64,000 nt of DNA, taken from the NCBI RefSeq assembly GCF_000447295.1, contig NZ_KE650771.1, positions 2,807,240 to 2,871,239 of the forward strand, written 5' to 3'. The translations under genes and the position numbers were made by a program. Shown piece after piece: positions 1-8,360 of the stretch. The first letter of the stretch is position 1. The number at the start of each line of letters is the position of its first letter. Source of the DNA: Fischerella sp. PCC 9431. Its GTDB lineage: Bacteria > Cyanobacteriota > Cyanobacteriia > Cyanobacteriales > Nostocaceae. Under the pieces are notes generated by a model. That model worked only from the letters and a program-made list of their open reading frames with translations. It searched no databases and had not been told where the DNA came from.

Positions 1-1
1 A

Positions 2-889
2 GGGCGACGTTTTACCTTTGATTATCATCCAGCTGGTGAACTAGCACCCAGAGATATTGTGAGTCGGGCAATTTTTAGCCACTTACAAAATACCACTACT
101 GACCCCGCAACAGCCCACGTGTGGTTAGATATGCGCCCTATCCCTGCTGACAAAATTCGTCACCGTTTCCCGAATATTATTAATGTTTGTCAGCGTTGGG
201 GTATTGATGTTTTTTCAGAACCAATTCCAGTTGCTCCTGCTGCCCATTATTGGATGGGTGGTATTCTCACAGATATGATGAACCGTACCAATATTCCCAA
301 TTTGTATGCTGTGGGAGAAACTGCAAGTACGGGAGTACATGGTGCTAATCGCCTTGCGAGTAATTCTTTACTTGAATGTATTGTTTTCGGCGCTCAGATG
401 GCTCATGTGGAAATTAAGAATGAGTTAATCAGTGAAGAAGTAATCCCAACAGCAGATGAATTTACTATAGATGTGGATGATTGGCAAAAACAACAAGCAT
501 ATTTAGAAGATTTGCGCCAAAAAATTCCTCGTTTAGTGTGGCAATATGCTGGTATTTGTCGAGAACAGTCAGGATTAGAAATTGCGATCGCCACTGTAGA
601 ATCTTGGCAGCAAGATTTTGTAAATTTACAACTAAGTCAATTTTTACTTTGTTTACTCCCAAAACAAAACGTGACTCTCAAATTGCCAGATGTAGAACGA
701 CAATTAAGACTCTGGGCAGAAACTCATAATTTATTAGATGTAGCTTATTTAATTCTTAAAAGTGCTGCTTTTAGAAAAGAAAGCAGAGGAGGACACTATC
801 GCCTAGATTATCCCCAATCAAATCCTAACTGGCAAGTTCATACAGTGATACAACACCAAAATTGGTGGAAAGCACCTGTGTTGGAATAG
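2..889 (+). CDS. nadB: L-aspartate oxidase, C-terminal part (5' end outside window)
   Basis: This is the C-terminal ~295 residues of L-aspartate oxidase, the FAD enzyme that oxidises aspartate to iminoaspartate in the first step of de novo NAD synthesis. The open frame runs to the window edge, so about 250 N-terminal residues with the FAD Rossmann motif are missing here. Visible family landmarks are the GELAPRDIVSRAI segment at the very start, PAAHYWMGG near residue 80, and GVHGANRLASNSLLEC near residue 120, all typical of NadB. The remaining ~170 residues form the helical C-terminal domain of the succinate dehydrogenase/fumarate reductase flavoprotein superfamily. A GTG at 59 is in frame but is internal to the conserved domain, so it is not a start. 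A strong hairpin follows 42 bases after the stop. Confidence 0.93.
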   Translation, partial: GRRFTFDYHPAGELAPRDIVSRAIFSHLQNTTTDPATAHVWLDMRPIPADKIRHRFPNIINVCQRWGIDVFSEPIPVAPAAHYWMGGILTDMMNRTNIPNLYAVGETASTGVHGANRLASNSLLECIVFGAQMAHVEIKNELISEEVIPTADEFTIDVDDWQKQQAYLEDLRQKIPRLVWQYAGICREQSGLEIAIATVESWQQDFVNLQLSQFLLCLLPKQNVTLKLPDVERQLRLWAETHNLLDVAYLILKSAAFRKESRGGHYRLDYPQSNPNWQVHTVIQHQNWWKAPVLE

Positions 890-930
890 GTGTTAGTTGT
901 TGGTTAATTATTCGTGAACAACAAGAAAAA

Positions 931-962
931 GATCCCCGACTTTTTTAGAAAAGTCGGGGATC
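931..962. terminator. Hairpin between convergent nadB and VKOR genes
   Basis: A near-perfect inverted repeat (stem GATCCCCGACTT, with a T/A-rich loop) lies between two convergent genes, so it may act as a bidirectional terminator. Almost the same stem recurs at 13254-13275, so it may also be a dispersed palindromic repeat. Confidence 0.6.
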
Positions 963-1011
963 TGGCAATACGGTTCGGTTAAGAATTTTTCGTCATAATT
1001 TTGGGGTTTTT

Positions 1012-1037
1012 CCAGACACGATAAATCGCGTCTCTGG
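1012..1037. repeat. Dispersed palindrome (AGACGCGAT family), variant copy
   Basis: CCAGACACGAT and ATCGCGTCTCTGG form an imperfect palindrome. The same element occurs twice in tandem at 61819-61902, and an interrupted form lies at 16752-16806. Confidence 0.6.
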
Positions 1038-1115
1038 TGGATTTAAATATCAATTGGTTTGTCTTATCCAAACCGTATTGGGGGAGCTGATTTTCTCAAT
1101 TGAAGAAAAGAACAA

Positions 1116-2105
1116 TTATTGTTGTCTTAAAGCATATTTGAAATTACGTGCGCCTGTGTAATTACTAATGTTTGCTAACTCCTCTAGAGTTTGTACTCCT
1201 GCATAGGTTTTACCATTGATAATCCAAGTCGGATAGCTTTGAATTTTAGCTGCTACACACTCTTCTTTGAGACCATTGGGATTATCAGTCGGCGCACAAT
1301 CTATATGATCAATTTCGCTGTAAGCTTCTTTACCAAAAAGTAATTTTTGTTCATGGCAGTGAGGACACCACCAAGCAATGTATTCTTTAGCACCTATTTG
1401 TTTGAGATGACGTGCTAAAGCAATTTCTGCCTCACCAGAAGTAGTTGTAACTTCCCAACCCACACCAGGTTTGGGTTGTTCCACTGGTTTAAAACTGATG
1501 ATCGCTGGTTTCCCAGGATTTTCTACAATGGTGACTCCGTTATTGTTACTTGGTGGAGGAGCATAAATAGCGAGAGTACCAATTAGTGTCACCATACCAA
1601 CAACAATGGCAGTAAAAAGGATTTGCCCGATTTCCTCCCAAGCACGACCAATAATTGTTAGCACCAACAAACTGAAGGAAAAAATTGCTGACGCCACACA
1701 GTAAAGACACAGTGCTTTAATCTTAAATACCAATAGGTAAATCAAAAAGCTACTGAATACCGACATGGCGATCGCTCCGATCAGAAGCAGTAACCAAGTG
1801 AGGTTTTCTAGCTTTGTGCGAGAATCTTTCTTTTTAACTGGATCTACAGCCAACGGGGCTAAGGCAAAAATTCCCATACCCACGTAAGCCAAAAAACCGA
1901 ACAAAGCCAGAGGTAGCCCAAAAACTGTAGCATAATCGCTCTGTAATACGATATCGCAGCTTTTTGTCGGACAAGCAGCAGAACTTTGGCTAAATTTCAC
2001 TACCGTTAAGTAAGCAGTAGTCAAAGCACCAAGAGTAGCGATCGCACCAATAATTAAACGCGATCGACGATGAATCCAAGGAGTAGAAGAAAGGCGACGA
2101 TTCAT
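1116..2105 (-). CDS. Vitamin K epoxide reductase family protein with thioredoxin-like domain
   Basis: This is a membrane oxidase for disulfide-bond formation. It carries an N-terminal VKOR domain fused to a periplasmic/lumenal thioredoxin-like domain, the arrangement known from cyanobacterial VKOR homologues. Five or so hydrophobic segments lie between residues 17 and 180. The loop cysteines are C45 and C50 and the quinone-site pair is CLYC at 133-136. The thioredoxin-like domain (about 200-329) holds the CPHC motif at 247-250, two more cysteines in a DCAPTD/EECVAAK region, and the cis-Pro segment SYPTW. Electrons would flow from substrate to CPHC, to C45/C50, to CLYC and then to quinone. The ATG start is followed by a basic N-terminus, as expected for a cytoplasmic tail. 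The gene is monocistronic as far as can be seen, convergent to nadB. Confidence 0.93.
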   Translation of the reverse strand: MNRRLSSTPWIHRRSRLIIGAIATLGALTTAYLTVVKFSQSSAACPTKSCDIVLQSDYATVFGLPLALFGFLAYVGMGIFALAPLAVDPVKKKDSRTKLENLTWLLLLIGAIAMSVFSSFLIYLLVFKIKALCLYCVASAIFSFSLLVLTIIGRAWEEIGQILFTAIVVGMVTLIGTLAIYAPPPSNNNGVTIVENPGKPAIISFKPVEQPKPGVGWEVTTTSGEAEIALARHLKQIGAKEYIAWWCPHCHEQKLLFGKEAYSEIDHIDCAPTDNPNGLKEECVAAKIQSYPTWIINGKTYAGVQTLEELANISNYTGARNFKYALRQQ

Positions 2106-2136
2106 AAGCAGGTATTAGTAAATGGGATCGGGGAGC

Positions 2137-2202
2137 GGGGATTGGGGATTGGGGATTGGGGATTGGGGATTGGGCATCGGGCATCGAGGATTGGGGATTG
2201 GG
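2137..2202. repeat. Heptanucleotide tandem repeat (GGGGATT type)
   Basis: About nine units of 7 bp, mostly GGGGATT with GGGCATC and GAGGATT variants, lie in the spacer upstream of the VKOR gene. The pattern fits the short tandemly repeated repetitive sequences known from heterocystous cyanobacteria. Confidence 0.85.
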
Positions 2203-2288
2203 AAGAGACTTGTCAAATAATTCTCACCAGACTCCCTGCTCCCTACTTCCTTGCTCCCGCTCCCCGATCCCTGATCCCCGATTCCCAG

Positions 2289-3137
2289 TTAAGATTTTAA
2301 GCTTACAGAAGAAATAGATTTGCGATCGCTTCTGTTGTTCCAACTGCGGTGAGCGGCTTCTACAAATTGACTAACACGAATCGGGTCAATTGTTTGTTCG
2401 CGGCGACCGTGACGTTTTAAGGAACTAGAGACAATCACTCCATCTGCTGCTTGTAACAATGTCGCAACATTTTCCCAAGATGCGCCGCTACCAACAAATA
2501 CTGGTGTACCTGCTGCTGCTTGTGCAGCTAATTCCAAATCTTCTTGGTTTGGTGGACTGCCTGTAGCCCAACCAGATAAAATGACGGCATCTGCCAAACC
2601 TCGTTCGATAGCGTCTTGCACAGCCACGGTCAAGTTTGGAGAACTCAAAGGACGAGCGTGCTTAACTAAAACATCAGCGAAGATTTTGACATCACTACCC
2701 AATTCGCGCCGATAGCGCAGTAAATGATGGGCTTCTCCTTCTATTAAACCCTGATCGGTTGCCATCACTCCACTGAGGACGTTCACACGGATAAATTGCG
2801 CTCTTACACAGCTAGCAATAGCCATAGCACTTTTGGCATCATTCCGTAAAACGTTAATACCAACAGGCAGCGTTACCATATTCTGTATTCTCTGCACTAC
2901 TATAGTCATAGCGCTAACAACAGCAGGATCAACTTGGTTTTTAGGAAACGGCGCATCAAAAAAGTTTTCTACAATAATGCCATCAACCCCTCCACTGGCT
3001 AGGGCTGTTGCTTCTTGTTCGGCACGGTCAATTACCGCTTTTAGGCTACCTCCCCAACGGGGCGAGGTAGGTAAGGGTAGTAAATGAACTACACCAATAA
3101 TTGGTGTGCGGGTTTTAAACAGCTGATATAAGTCCAC
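2289..3137 (-). CDS. btpA: BtpA/SgcQ family protein (photosystem I biogenesis)
   Basis: BtpA is a thylakoid-associated protein needed for stable accumulation of photosystem I reaction-centre proteins in Synechocystis. It has a TIM-barrel-like fold and its exact chemistry is not established. The sequence shows the family opening DLYQLFKTRTPIIGVVHLLP, then GGVDGIIVENFFDAPF, the PVGINVLRND segment, and GVMATDQGLIEG. The chosen start is the GTG at 3137, which gives the N-terminus common to cyanobacterial BtpA. The frame extends 11 codons further to a TTG at 3170, but that extension runs into a heptamer repeat and is unlikely to be translated. Length from the GTG is 282 residues, normal for the family. 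Confidence 0.9.
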   Translation of the reverse strand: MDLYQLFKTRTPIIGVVHLLPLPTSPRWGGSLKAVIDRAEQEATALASGGVDGIIVENFFDAPFPKNQVDPAVVSAMTIVVQRIQNMVTLPVGINVLRNDAKSAMAIASCVRAQFIRVNVLSGVMATDQGLIEGEAHHLLRYRRELGSDVKIFADVLVKHARPLSSPNLTVAVQDAIERGLADAVILSGWATGSPPNQEDLELAAQAAAGTPVFVGSGASWENVATLLQAADGVIVSSSLKRHGRREQTIDPIRVSQFVEAAHRSWNNRSDRKSISSVSLKS

Positions 3138-3165
3138 GTCTTTAATCCGTAACACACAGTCCAGA

Positions 3166-3202
3166 GTCAATAGTCAATAGTCAATGGTCAATAGTCAATG
3201 GT
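3166..3202. repeat. Heptanucleotide tandem repeat (GTCAATA/GTCAATG)
   Basis: Five 7-bp units abut the 5' side of btpA. They belong to the same class of intergenic heptamer repeats as those at 2137 and 8272. Confidence 0.85.
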
Positions 3203-3230
3203 CTACCGATTTTGGATTTTGGATTTTGCG

Positions 3231-3268
3231 AAAAGTTTGAGCGGAGGTTTCCTCCGATCAAAGCTTTT
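3231..3268. repeat. Hairpin element with TTT loop
   Basis: AAAAGTTTGAGCGGAGG is followed by TTT and then CCTCCGATCAAAGCTTTT, making an almost perfect 17-bp stem. Parts of the same sequence (GCGAAAAGTTTG and AAAGCTTTTCAAGA) recur around the inverted repeat at 30760-30890, which suggests a dispersed element. Confidence 0.6.
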
Positions 3269-4065
3269 CAAGACGGATTTTAGATTTCTCCGACTTGAGG
3301 GCTTACCGACTCTGGATTGGATAATCAATTTTGGTTTTGTTCTATCCAAATTTACAGTCGGAGTGTTTACTCAAAAATTTTCATCCAAAATTTACAATCC
3401 AGAATCAAAAATTGGTAGTCAATAACCTGTAGACTGATTATTCTGAACTATTGACTTAGGACTTTAGACTGTTGACTTTTCACTAACTCTTTCAACTTTC
3501 ATTTTGTATTGGTCGGTTTTCCGCCTCCCCCTTAAGAAAGAAATTAACGTAAAACCTTCCATAAGATATGTTAAGATAAAAACTGGTTACAAGAGGAGTT
3601 TGCAACTCACAAGACGCACAAGACGCCGAGCGGCTTTCCACAAGGTGGCTGTTTCTCGTCGAGCAGGTAACGATTCTGTTACAGTTGCAGGTAAAGCCTG
3701 AACTGATTGGTAGTATTACCGCCGTCAAGGCGTAGTTTAGTGCGTATTTTCCTAGATGGTAGCGACTTCTCACCACACATCCCATAGGGGAAAGTGGCTC
3801 CTTTTAGGGTAGAGTAGATTCACAACGCACGCGCTGCGGTAATGTAAAATACCAAAAGCAATTTGCAACAAAAAGTTACGAGTGTCTATTTTACCCACCA
3901 GCTATTCGTTTTTCCTTGGGAAATACAGAATAGTAAACAAATATTAGCATGATCTCTGTTGCAATTCATCGGGATCATAGATTCCTTTGGGTGCGTTTGG
4001 ATTTTGTGATGTGGGCATGATGTAAAAGAGTTGCCTCTGGAGCAAATGTCTGGGTTAGAACGTTT

Positions 4066-4172
4066 AGAAAAAATGGGCGAGGCTTGTGAGCGTGCCGTTT
4101 ACGGCACTGAACACCTCCCCACGAGTTAACCCGTGGGCTAGTTGAGTTGTTAAAGCCTCGCCCATTTTTTCT
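4066..4172. repeat. Nested palindromic element with three predicted hairpins
   Basis: A perfect 20-bp inverted repeat (arms 4066-4085 and 4153-4172) encloses two further hairpins: GTGCCG/CGGCAC at 4092-4107 and CCCACG/CGTGGG at 4118-4137. The outer arms carry A6/T6 tracts, so a transcript from either strand would end in a stem and U-run, and it could terminate transcription. The compact 107-bp layout also looks like a miniature mobile element or a relic of an IS200/IS605-type end. Confidence 0.65.
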
Positions 4173-4252
4173 TGGTTCAATGACTTGTCTGAAAATCCTT
4201 AGTTAAGATTTAACTTTTGGAGTGAAGAAAACTAAAACTTTATATTTATAGT

Positions 4253-5569
4253 ATGGGTGAAAAACCAACCATAGCAATATCTCACTTGGGTTGTGAAAAA
4301 AATCGAATAGATACGGAACATATGTTAGGACTGCTGGTAGAAGCAGGCTATGGCGTAGATTCTAATGAAGAGTTAGCAGATTACGTTATTGTTAATACTT
4401 GTAGTTTTATCGAAGCAGCTCGGGAGGAATCTGTTAGGACTTTAGTAGACCTGGCAGAAGCCAACAAAAAAATCGTCATTACAGGTTGTATGGCGCAACA
4501 TTTCCAGGATCAATTGTTGGAAGAGTTGCCCGAAGCAGTGGCGGTAGTAGGTACAGGTGATTATCACAAAATAGTTGATGTGATTGCACGAGTAGAACAG
4601 GGCGATCGCGTCACTGAAGTGAGTGCCGAACCAACCTACATCGCCGATGAAACCACACCGCGCTATCGCACCACAACCGAAGGTGTGGCATATGTGAGGA
4701 TTGCGGAAGGATGCGATTATCGCTGTGCATTTTGTATCATTCCGCATCTGCGGGGAAATCAGCGATCGCGTACTATAGAATCAATAGTCGCGGAAGCTGA
4801 ACAATTAGCAAGTCAAGGGGTAAAGGAAATCATTTTGATTTCCCAAATCACCACAAATTACGGTATAGATATCTATGGGAAGCCCAAATTAGCCGAATTG
4901 CTCCGTGCTTTGGGGAAAGTAGATATACCCTGGATTCGGATGCACTACGCTTATCCCACAGGACTGACTCCAGATGTGATTGCGGCAATTCGTGAAACAC
5001 CCAATGTCTTACCTTATCTGGATTTGCCCTTACAACATTCCCATGCCGAAATTCTCCGCGCTATGAACCGTCCATGGCAAGGACAAGTCAATGATGCAAT
5101 TATCGAACGCATCAAGGAGGCACTACCACAGGCGGTACTGCGGACAACATTTATAGTTGGGTTTCCTGGCGAAAGTGATGAACATTTTCAGCATTTATTT
5201 AACTTCATCCAACGCCATGAATTTGACCATGTGGGTGTTTTCACCTTCTCACCAGAAGAAGGAACACCAGCCTACAGCCTCAGCGAACAGTTGCCGCAAA
5301 TAGTGAAAGATGAGCGGCGGAACGTACTGATGGAACTGCAACAGCCGATTTCTCTACGTAAAAATCAACAAGAAGTTGGCAGAGTAGTTGACGTTTTGAT
5401 TGAGCAAGAAAATCCCTTAACAGGAGAATTAATCGGTCGTTCTGCAAGATTTGCCCCCGAAGTAGATGGTCAAGTTTACGTTAGTGGGCAAGCGAGATTG
5501 GGAACTATCGTACCAGTAGCCATCAAAGAAGCTGATACGTACGACTTGTACGGAATGGTTAGTAATTAG
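4253..5569 (+). CDS. rimO: Ribosomal protein S12 methylthiotransferase
   Basis: RimO is a radical SAM enzyme that adds a methylthio group to an aspartate of ribosomal protein S12. Its three domains are visible in order. The N-terminal UPF0004 domain has cluster cysteines C14, C50 and C79. The radical SAM core has the CDYRCAFC motif (C154, C158, C161) followed by IIPHLRG. A C-terminal TRAM domain spans about 375-438. The [16 protein letters not shown] opening distinguishes RimO from the tRNA enzyme MiaB. Length (438) is normal. The ATG start is preceded by an AT-rich leader without a clear Shine-Dalgarno. The gene is followed after 65 bases by a DEAD-box helicase on the same strand, so the two translation-related genes may be co-transcribed. 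Confidence 0.95.
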   Translation: MGEKPTIAISHLGCEKNRIDTEHMLGLLVEAGYGVDSNEELADYVIVNTCSFIEAAREESVRTLVDLAEANKKIVITGCMAQHFQDQLLEELPEAVAVVGTGDYHKIVDVIARVEQGDRVTEVSAEPTYIADETTPRYRTTTEGVAYVRIAEGCDYRCAFCIIPHLRGNQRSRTIESIVAEAEQLASQGVKEIILISQITTNYGIDIYGKPKLAELLRALGKVDIPWIRMHYAYPTGLTPDVIAAIRETPNVLPYLDLPLQHSHAEILRAMNRPWQGQVNDAIIERIKEALPQAVLRTTFIVGFPGESDEHFQHLFNFIQRHEFDHVGVFTFSPEEGTPAYSLSEQLPQIVKDERRNVLMELQQPISLRKNQQEVGRVVDVLIEQENPLTGELIGRSARFAPEVDGQVYVSGQARLGTIVPVAIKEADTYDLYGMVSN

Positions 5570-5571
5570 TA

Positions 5572-5599
5572 ACTAACTACTAGCTACTAACTACTAACC
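5572..5599. repeat. Heptanucleotide tandem repeat (ACTAACT type)
   Basis: Four 7-bp units (ACTAACT, ACTAGCT, ACTAACT, ACTAACC) begin three bases after the rimO stop. Confidence 0.75.
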
Positions 5600-5634
5600 A
5601 ATAAGTCATAACTAAATACAAATTAGGAGATTTA

Positions 5635-7191
5635 ATGACCCTTTCTTTTCAAGAATTAGGTATTTCACCAGAACGCATTCAGCAGATTGAAAAACTTGGT
5701 TTTACCACACCAACCAATATTCAAGCTCAAGCGATTCCCCAACTTTTAGCCGGTCGTGATGTAGTTGGTCAATCTCAGACAGGTACAGGCAAAACAGCAG
5801 CTTTTTCTCTGCCAATTCTAGAACGGCTAGACGTCAGTAAAAAAGCAGTACAAGCACTTGTTTTGACCCCTACTCGCGAGTTAGCAATTCAAGTTCAAGC
5901 TGCCATCAGTGAGTTTCTTGGCAACGAAGGATTGCGTGTCATGGCAATTTACGGTGGTCAATCTATCGACCGCCAAATTTTACAACTCAAGCGTGGTGTT
6001 CACATGGTTGTGGGTACGCCAGGGCGAGTCATAGACTTGCTAGAACGGGGTAGCTTGAAGCTGGATCATGTCAAATGGTTTGTGTTAGATGAAGCCGACG
6101 AAATGCTGAGTATGGGCTTTATCGATGATGTGGAAAAGATTCTTTCTCAAGCACCACAACAACGGCAGACAGCTTTATTTTCTGCCACAATGCCGCCATC
6201 TATTCGGCAATTGGTGAATAAGTTCCTCAACGATCCAGTCACAGTCGCCGTTGAACAACCAAAAGCTGCTCCAAATAAAATTAATCAGGTAGCTTATCTG
6301 GTACCGCGTCATTGGTCAAAAGTCAAAGCTTTACAGCCCATCTTAGAAATGGAAGACCCAGAAACGGCTTTGATCTTTGTTCGTACCAGACGCACCGCAG
6401 CTGAACTCACCAATCAATTGCAAGCTGCTGGTCACAGCGTTGATGAATATCACGGTGATTTATCTCAACAAGCACGGGAACGTTTGTTAAACAGATTCCG
6501 CAATCGTCAGGTGCGCTGGGTAGTAGCTACTGATATTGCAGCACGGGGTTTGGATGTTGATCAGCTAACCCACGTCATCAACTTTGATTTACCCGATAGC
6601 GTAGAGACTTATGTCCACCGTATTGGTCGTACTGGTCGTGCGGGTAAAGAAGGTACTGCCATTACCTTGGTGCAGCCGTTTGAACGACGCAAGCAGCAGT
6701 TGTTTGAACGCCATGTACGCCAAAGTTGGCAACTACTCTCAATTCCCACACGGGCGCAAATTGAAACCCGCCAGCTAGAAAAATTACAAACTCAAGTGCA
6801 GGAAGCTTTGGTGGGCGAACGTATGGCTTCATTTTTATCCATCGTTAGCCAGTTGAGCGAACAATATGACTCTCATGCTATAGCCGCAGCTGCATTACAA
6901 ATTGCTTACGACCAAACCCGTCCTGCTTGGTTACTATCAGAAGCCGACTACCCTGAAGAAGATCTGCGAGCCACCCCCAAACCCAAACTACGAAATGGAA
7001 ACCGCCGTGATTCTAACCGGGAATCTAGTGGTGAACATCGCTCCCGTCGTTCTTCTTGGGTATCATCAGAAGCAGGTGGAGAAGGAGATAATAAGCGCGG
7101 TTCTGCCAAGCCCAAACTGAAGACAGGACGACGAGATACTCCAATGCCGAAAAAAATCAGTTCTCATCCAGCCAGAGAATCTGCTTCTTAG
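5635..7191 (+). CDS. DEAD-box ATP-dependent RNA helicase
   Basis: This is a cytoplasmic RNA helicase of the DEAD-box family, likely in ribosome assembly or cold-shock RNA remodelling. The helicase core shows the Q motif (GFTTPTNIQAQAIP), motif I SQTGTGKT at 47-54, PTRELA, GTPGR, motif II DEAD at 152-155, SAT, and in the second RecA-like domain IAARGLDV and HRIGRTGR. After about residue 440 the protein becomes a basic, low-complexity tail rich in Arg, Ser, Lys and Gly, as in RNA-annealing helicases. An AGGAG motif sits seven bases before the ATG. The length (518) fits cyanobacterial Crh-type helicases, but I cannot say which Crh paralogue it is. Confidence 0.93.
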   Translation: MTLSFQELGISPERIQQIEKLGFTTPTNIQAQAIPQLLAGRDVVGQSQTGTGKTAAFSLPILERLDVSKKAVQALVLTPTRELAIQVQAAISEFLGNEGLRVMAIYGGQSIDRQILQLKRGVHMVVGTPGRVIDLLERGSLKLDHVKWFVLDEADEMLSMGFIDDVEKILSQAPQQRQTALFSATMPPSIRQLVNKFLNDPVTVAVEQPKAAPNKINQVAYLVPRHWSKVKALQPILEMEDPETALIFVRTRRTAAELTNQLQAAGHSVDEYHGDLSQQARERLLNRFRNRQVRWVVATDIAARGLDVDQLTHVINFDLPDSVETYVHRIGRTGRAGKEGTAITLVQPFERRKQQLFERHVRQSWQLLSIPTRAQIETRQLEKLQTQVQEALVGERMASFLSIVSQLSEQYDSHAIAAAALQIAYDQTRPAWLLSEADYPEEDLRATPKPKLRNGNRRDSNRESSGEHRSRRSSWVSSEAGGEGDNKRGSAKPKLKTGRRDTPMPKKISSHPARESAS

Positions 7192-7255
7192 TTATTAGTC
7201 AATGGTCAAGGGTCAATTTGAAATTCTCTGTACTAATGAACTCTTGACTGTTAAC

Positions 7256-8206
7256 TTAATTGAGCCAAGGGCGACTAATTTCTTCTAATTGGGCAATTTC
7301 ATCGTCAGATAATCTCCAGCCCAAAGCGCCTGCGTTATCTCGTACATGTTGCGCTGTTTTCGCTCCAGCAATGGGAATGACATTGCCTTGGGCGATCAAC
7401 CAATTCAAGGATACTTGAGCAGGAGTGCGATTATATTTTTCTCCAAATTGGCGTAGCAAAGAGATGACTGGCTCAATTTTTTGCAAGCCTTCTTTGCTAA
7501 AGCGCGAGTCTAATTTTCTCGCACCACTGGGGGTAGCACTTCCAGTAACGCTGTACTTACCAGTTAGTAACCCTTGTGCCAAAGGACTATAAGCTAAAAT
7601 TGTGACGCCCAATTCGCGAGCAGTGTTAAAAATACCATTGCTTTCAATTTGGCGAGTTAGCAAAGAGTAGCGCACTTGATTGACAGCTAAAGGCACGCCA
7701 CGCCTAGCTAATATTTTGTGTGCTTCTCGCATTTGTGAGGCTGAGTAATTACTCACTCCTACTGCTGCAATTCTGCCCCGTTCCACTTCATCTGCGAGGG
7801 CGTTCATCAAAGTTTCTTGACTCATTAAAAAAGCAAAAGGCCAATGTACTTGATAAAGTGCTATTTTTTGGACTTGCAAGCGCTTGAGACTTTCTGTTAA
7901 AGCATCAGCAACAGACTGTCCTGTAATGCGCCAGGGGAAAGGCCCGTATTTAGTTGCAATCTGGACTTTTTGGTCTGTTTTTTGCAGAAACTGCGCGATT
8001 AACTCTTCTGAAAGCCCGAATCCGTAAACCTCTGCTGTGTCAAAAAAAGTGATACCTGCTTCTAGGGAAGCATTAAAAGCAGCTTGCAATTCCTCTGGTC
8101 CATATTCTTTGCCATAATTCCAAAACAAGCGATCGCCCCAAGCCCATGTACCGATACACAGGGGTGTAACAACTGGCCCATTTTGCCCCAATGTGATGGT
8201 TTCCAC
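7256..8206 (-). CDS. Aldo/keto reductase
   Basis: This is an NADPH-dependent oxidoreductase of the aldo/keto reductase (TIM-barrel) superfamily. The catalytic tetrad is recognisable: Asp and Tyr in FFDTAEVYG, Lys in IATKYG, and His in YQVHWP. NADP-binding features include GVSNYS, the AYSPLAQGLLTGKY segment and the C-terminal PIAGAKTAQHVRDN motif. The substrate cannot be read from the sequence. It is 316 residues long, normal for the family, with an ATG start. It is convergent with the helicase and divergent from the PucC-type transporter, separated from the latter by an AT-rich region and a heptamer repeat. Confidence 0.93.
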   Translation of the reverse strand: METITLGQNGPVVTPLCIGTWAWGDRLFWNYGKEYGPEELQAAFNASLEAGITFFDTAEVYGFGLSEELIAQFLQKTDQKVQIATKYGPFPWRITGQSVADALTESLKRLQVQKIALYQVHWPFAFLMSQETLMNALADEVERGRIAAVGVSNYSASQMREAHKILARRGVPLAVNQVRYSLLTRQIESNGIFNTARELGVTILAYSPLAQGLLTGKYSVTGSATPSGARKLDSRFSKEGLQKIEPVISLLRQFGEKYNRTPAQVSLNWLIAQGNVIPIAGAKTAQHVRDNAGALGWRLSDDEIAQLEEISRPWLN

Positions 8207-8271
8207 TTTGACAAATCCTATTTACATTTTTTTACTTTCTTTAGTCTAACTTTACATTTATTTTTTTATTC

Positions 8272-8306
8272 ACTGATAACTGATAACTGATAAGTGATAA
8301 CTGATT
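8272..8306. repeat. Heptanucleotide tandem repeat (ACTGATA type)
   Basis: Five 7-bp units related to ACTGATA lie between the divergent aldo/keto reductase and PucC-family genes. The same unit family recurs at 13902, 38421 and 46936. Confidence 0.85.
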
Positions 8307-8360
8307 ACGGTTTATCTTGGATATTATGGAATAATTTTGCTGTTTTGATTGGGAGTGGTT

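Larger units (their letters stand above)
3138..4252. other. 1.1-kb spacer between btpA and rimO: repeats, no convincing gene
   Basis: This long gap holds a heptamer array (3166-3202), a hairpin element (3231-3268), a stretch at 3500-3850 of near-balanced composition without a credible protein, and a nested palindrome (4066-4172). Short open frames occur on both strands at 3492-3785 but resemble nothing known and lack ribosome-binding sites. A structured RNA at 3500-3850 is possible, but I could not match it to 6S RNA, tmRNA, SRP RNA or RNase P RNA. Confidence 0.5.

Noticed and set aside
3492-3785. Short open frames on both strands upstream of rimO
   Set aside because: No recognisable family, no ribosome-binding site, unusual composition (many Cys or Arg), and they overlap each other.
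3500-3850. Identification as 6S RNA, tmRNA, SRP RNA or RNase P RNA
   Set aside because: I could not find the conserved sequence blocks of any of these families, so no RNA gene is called.
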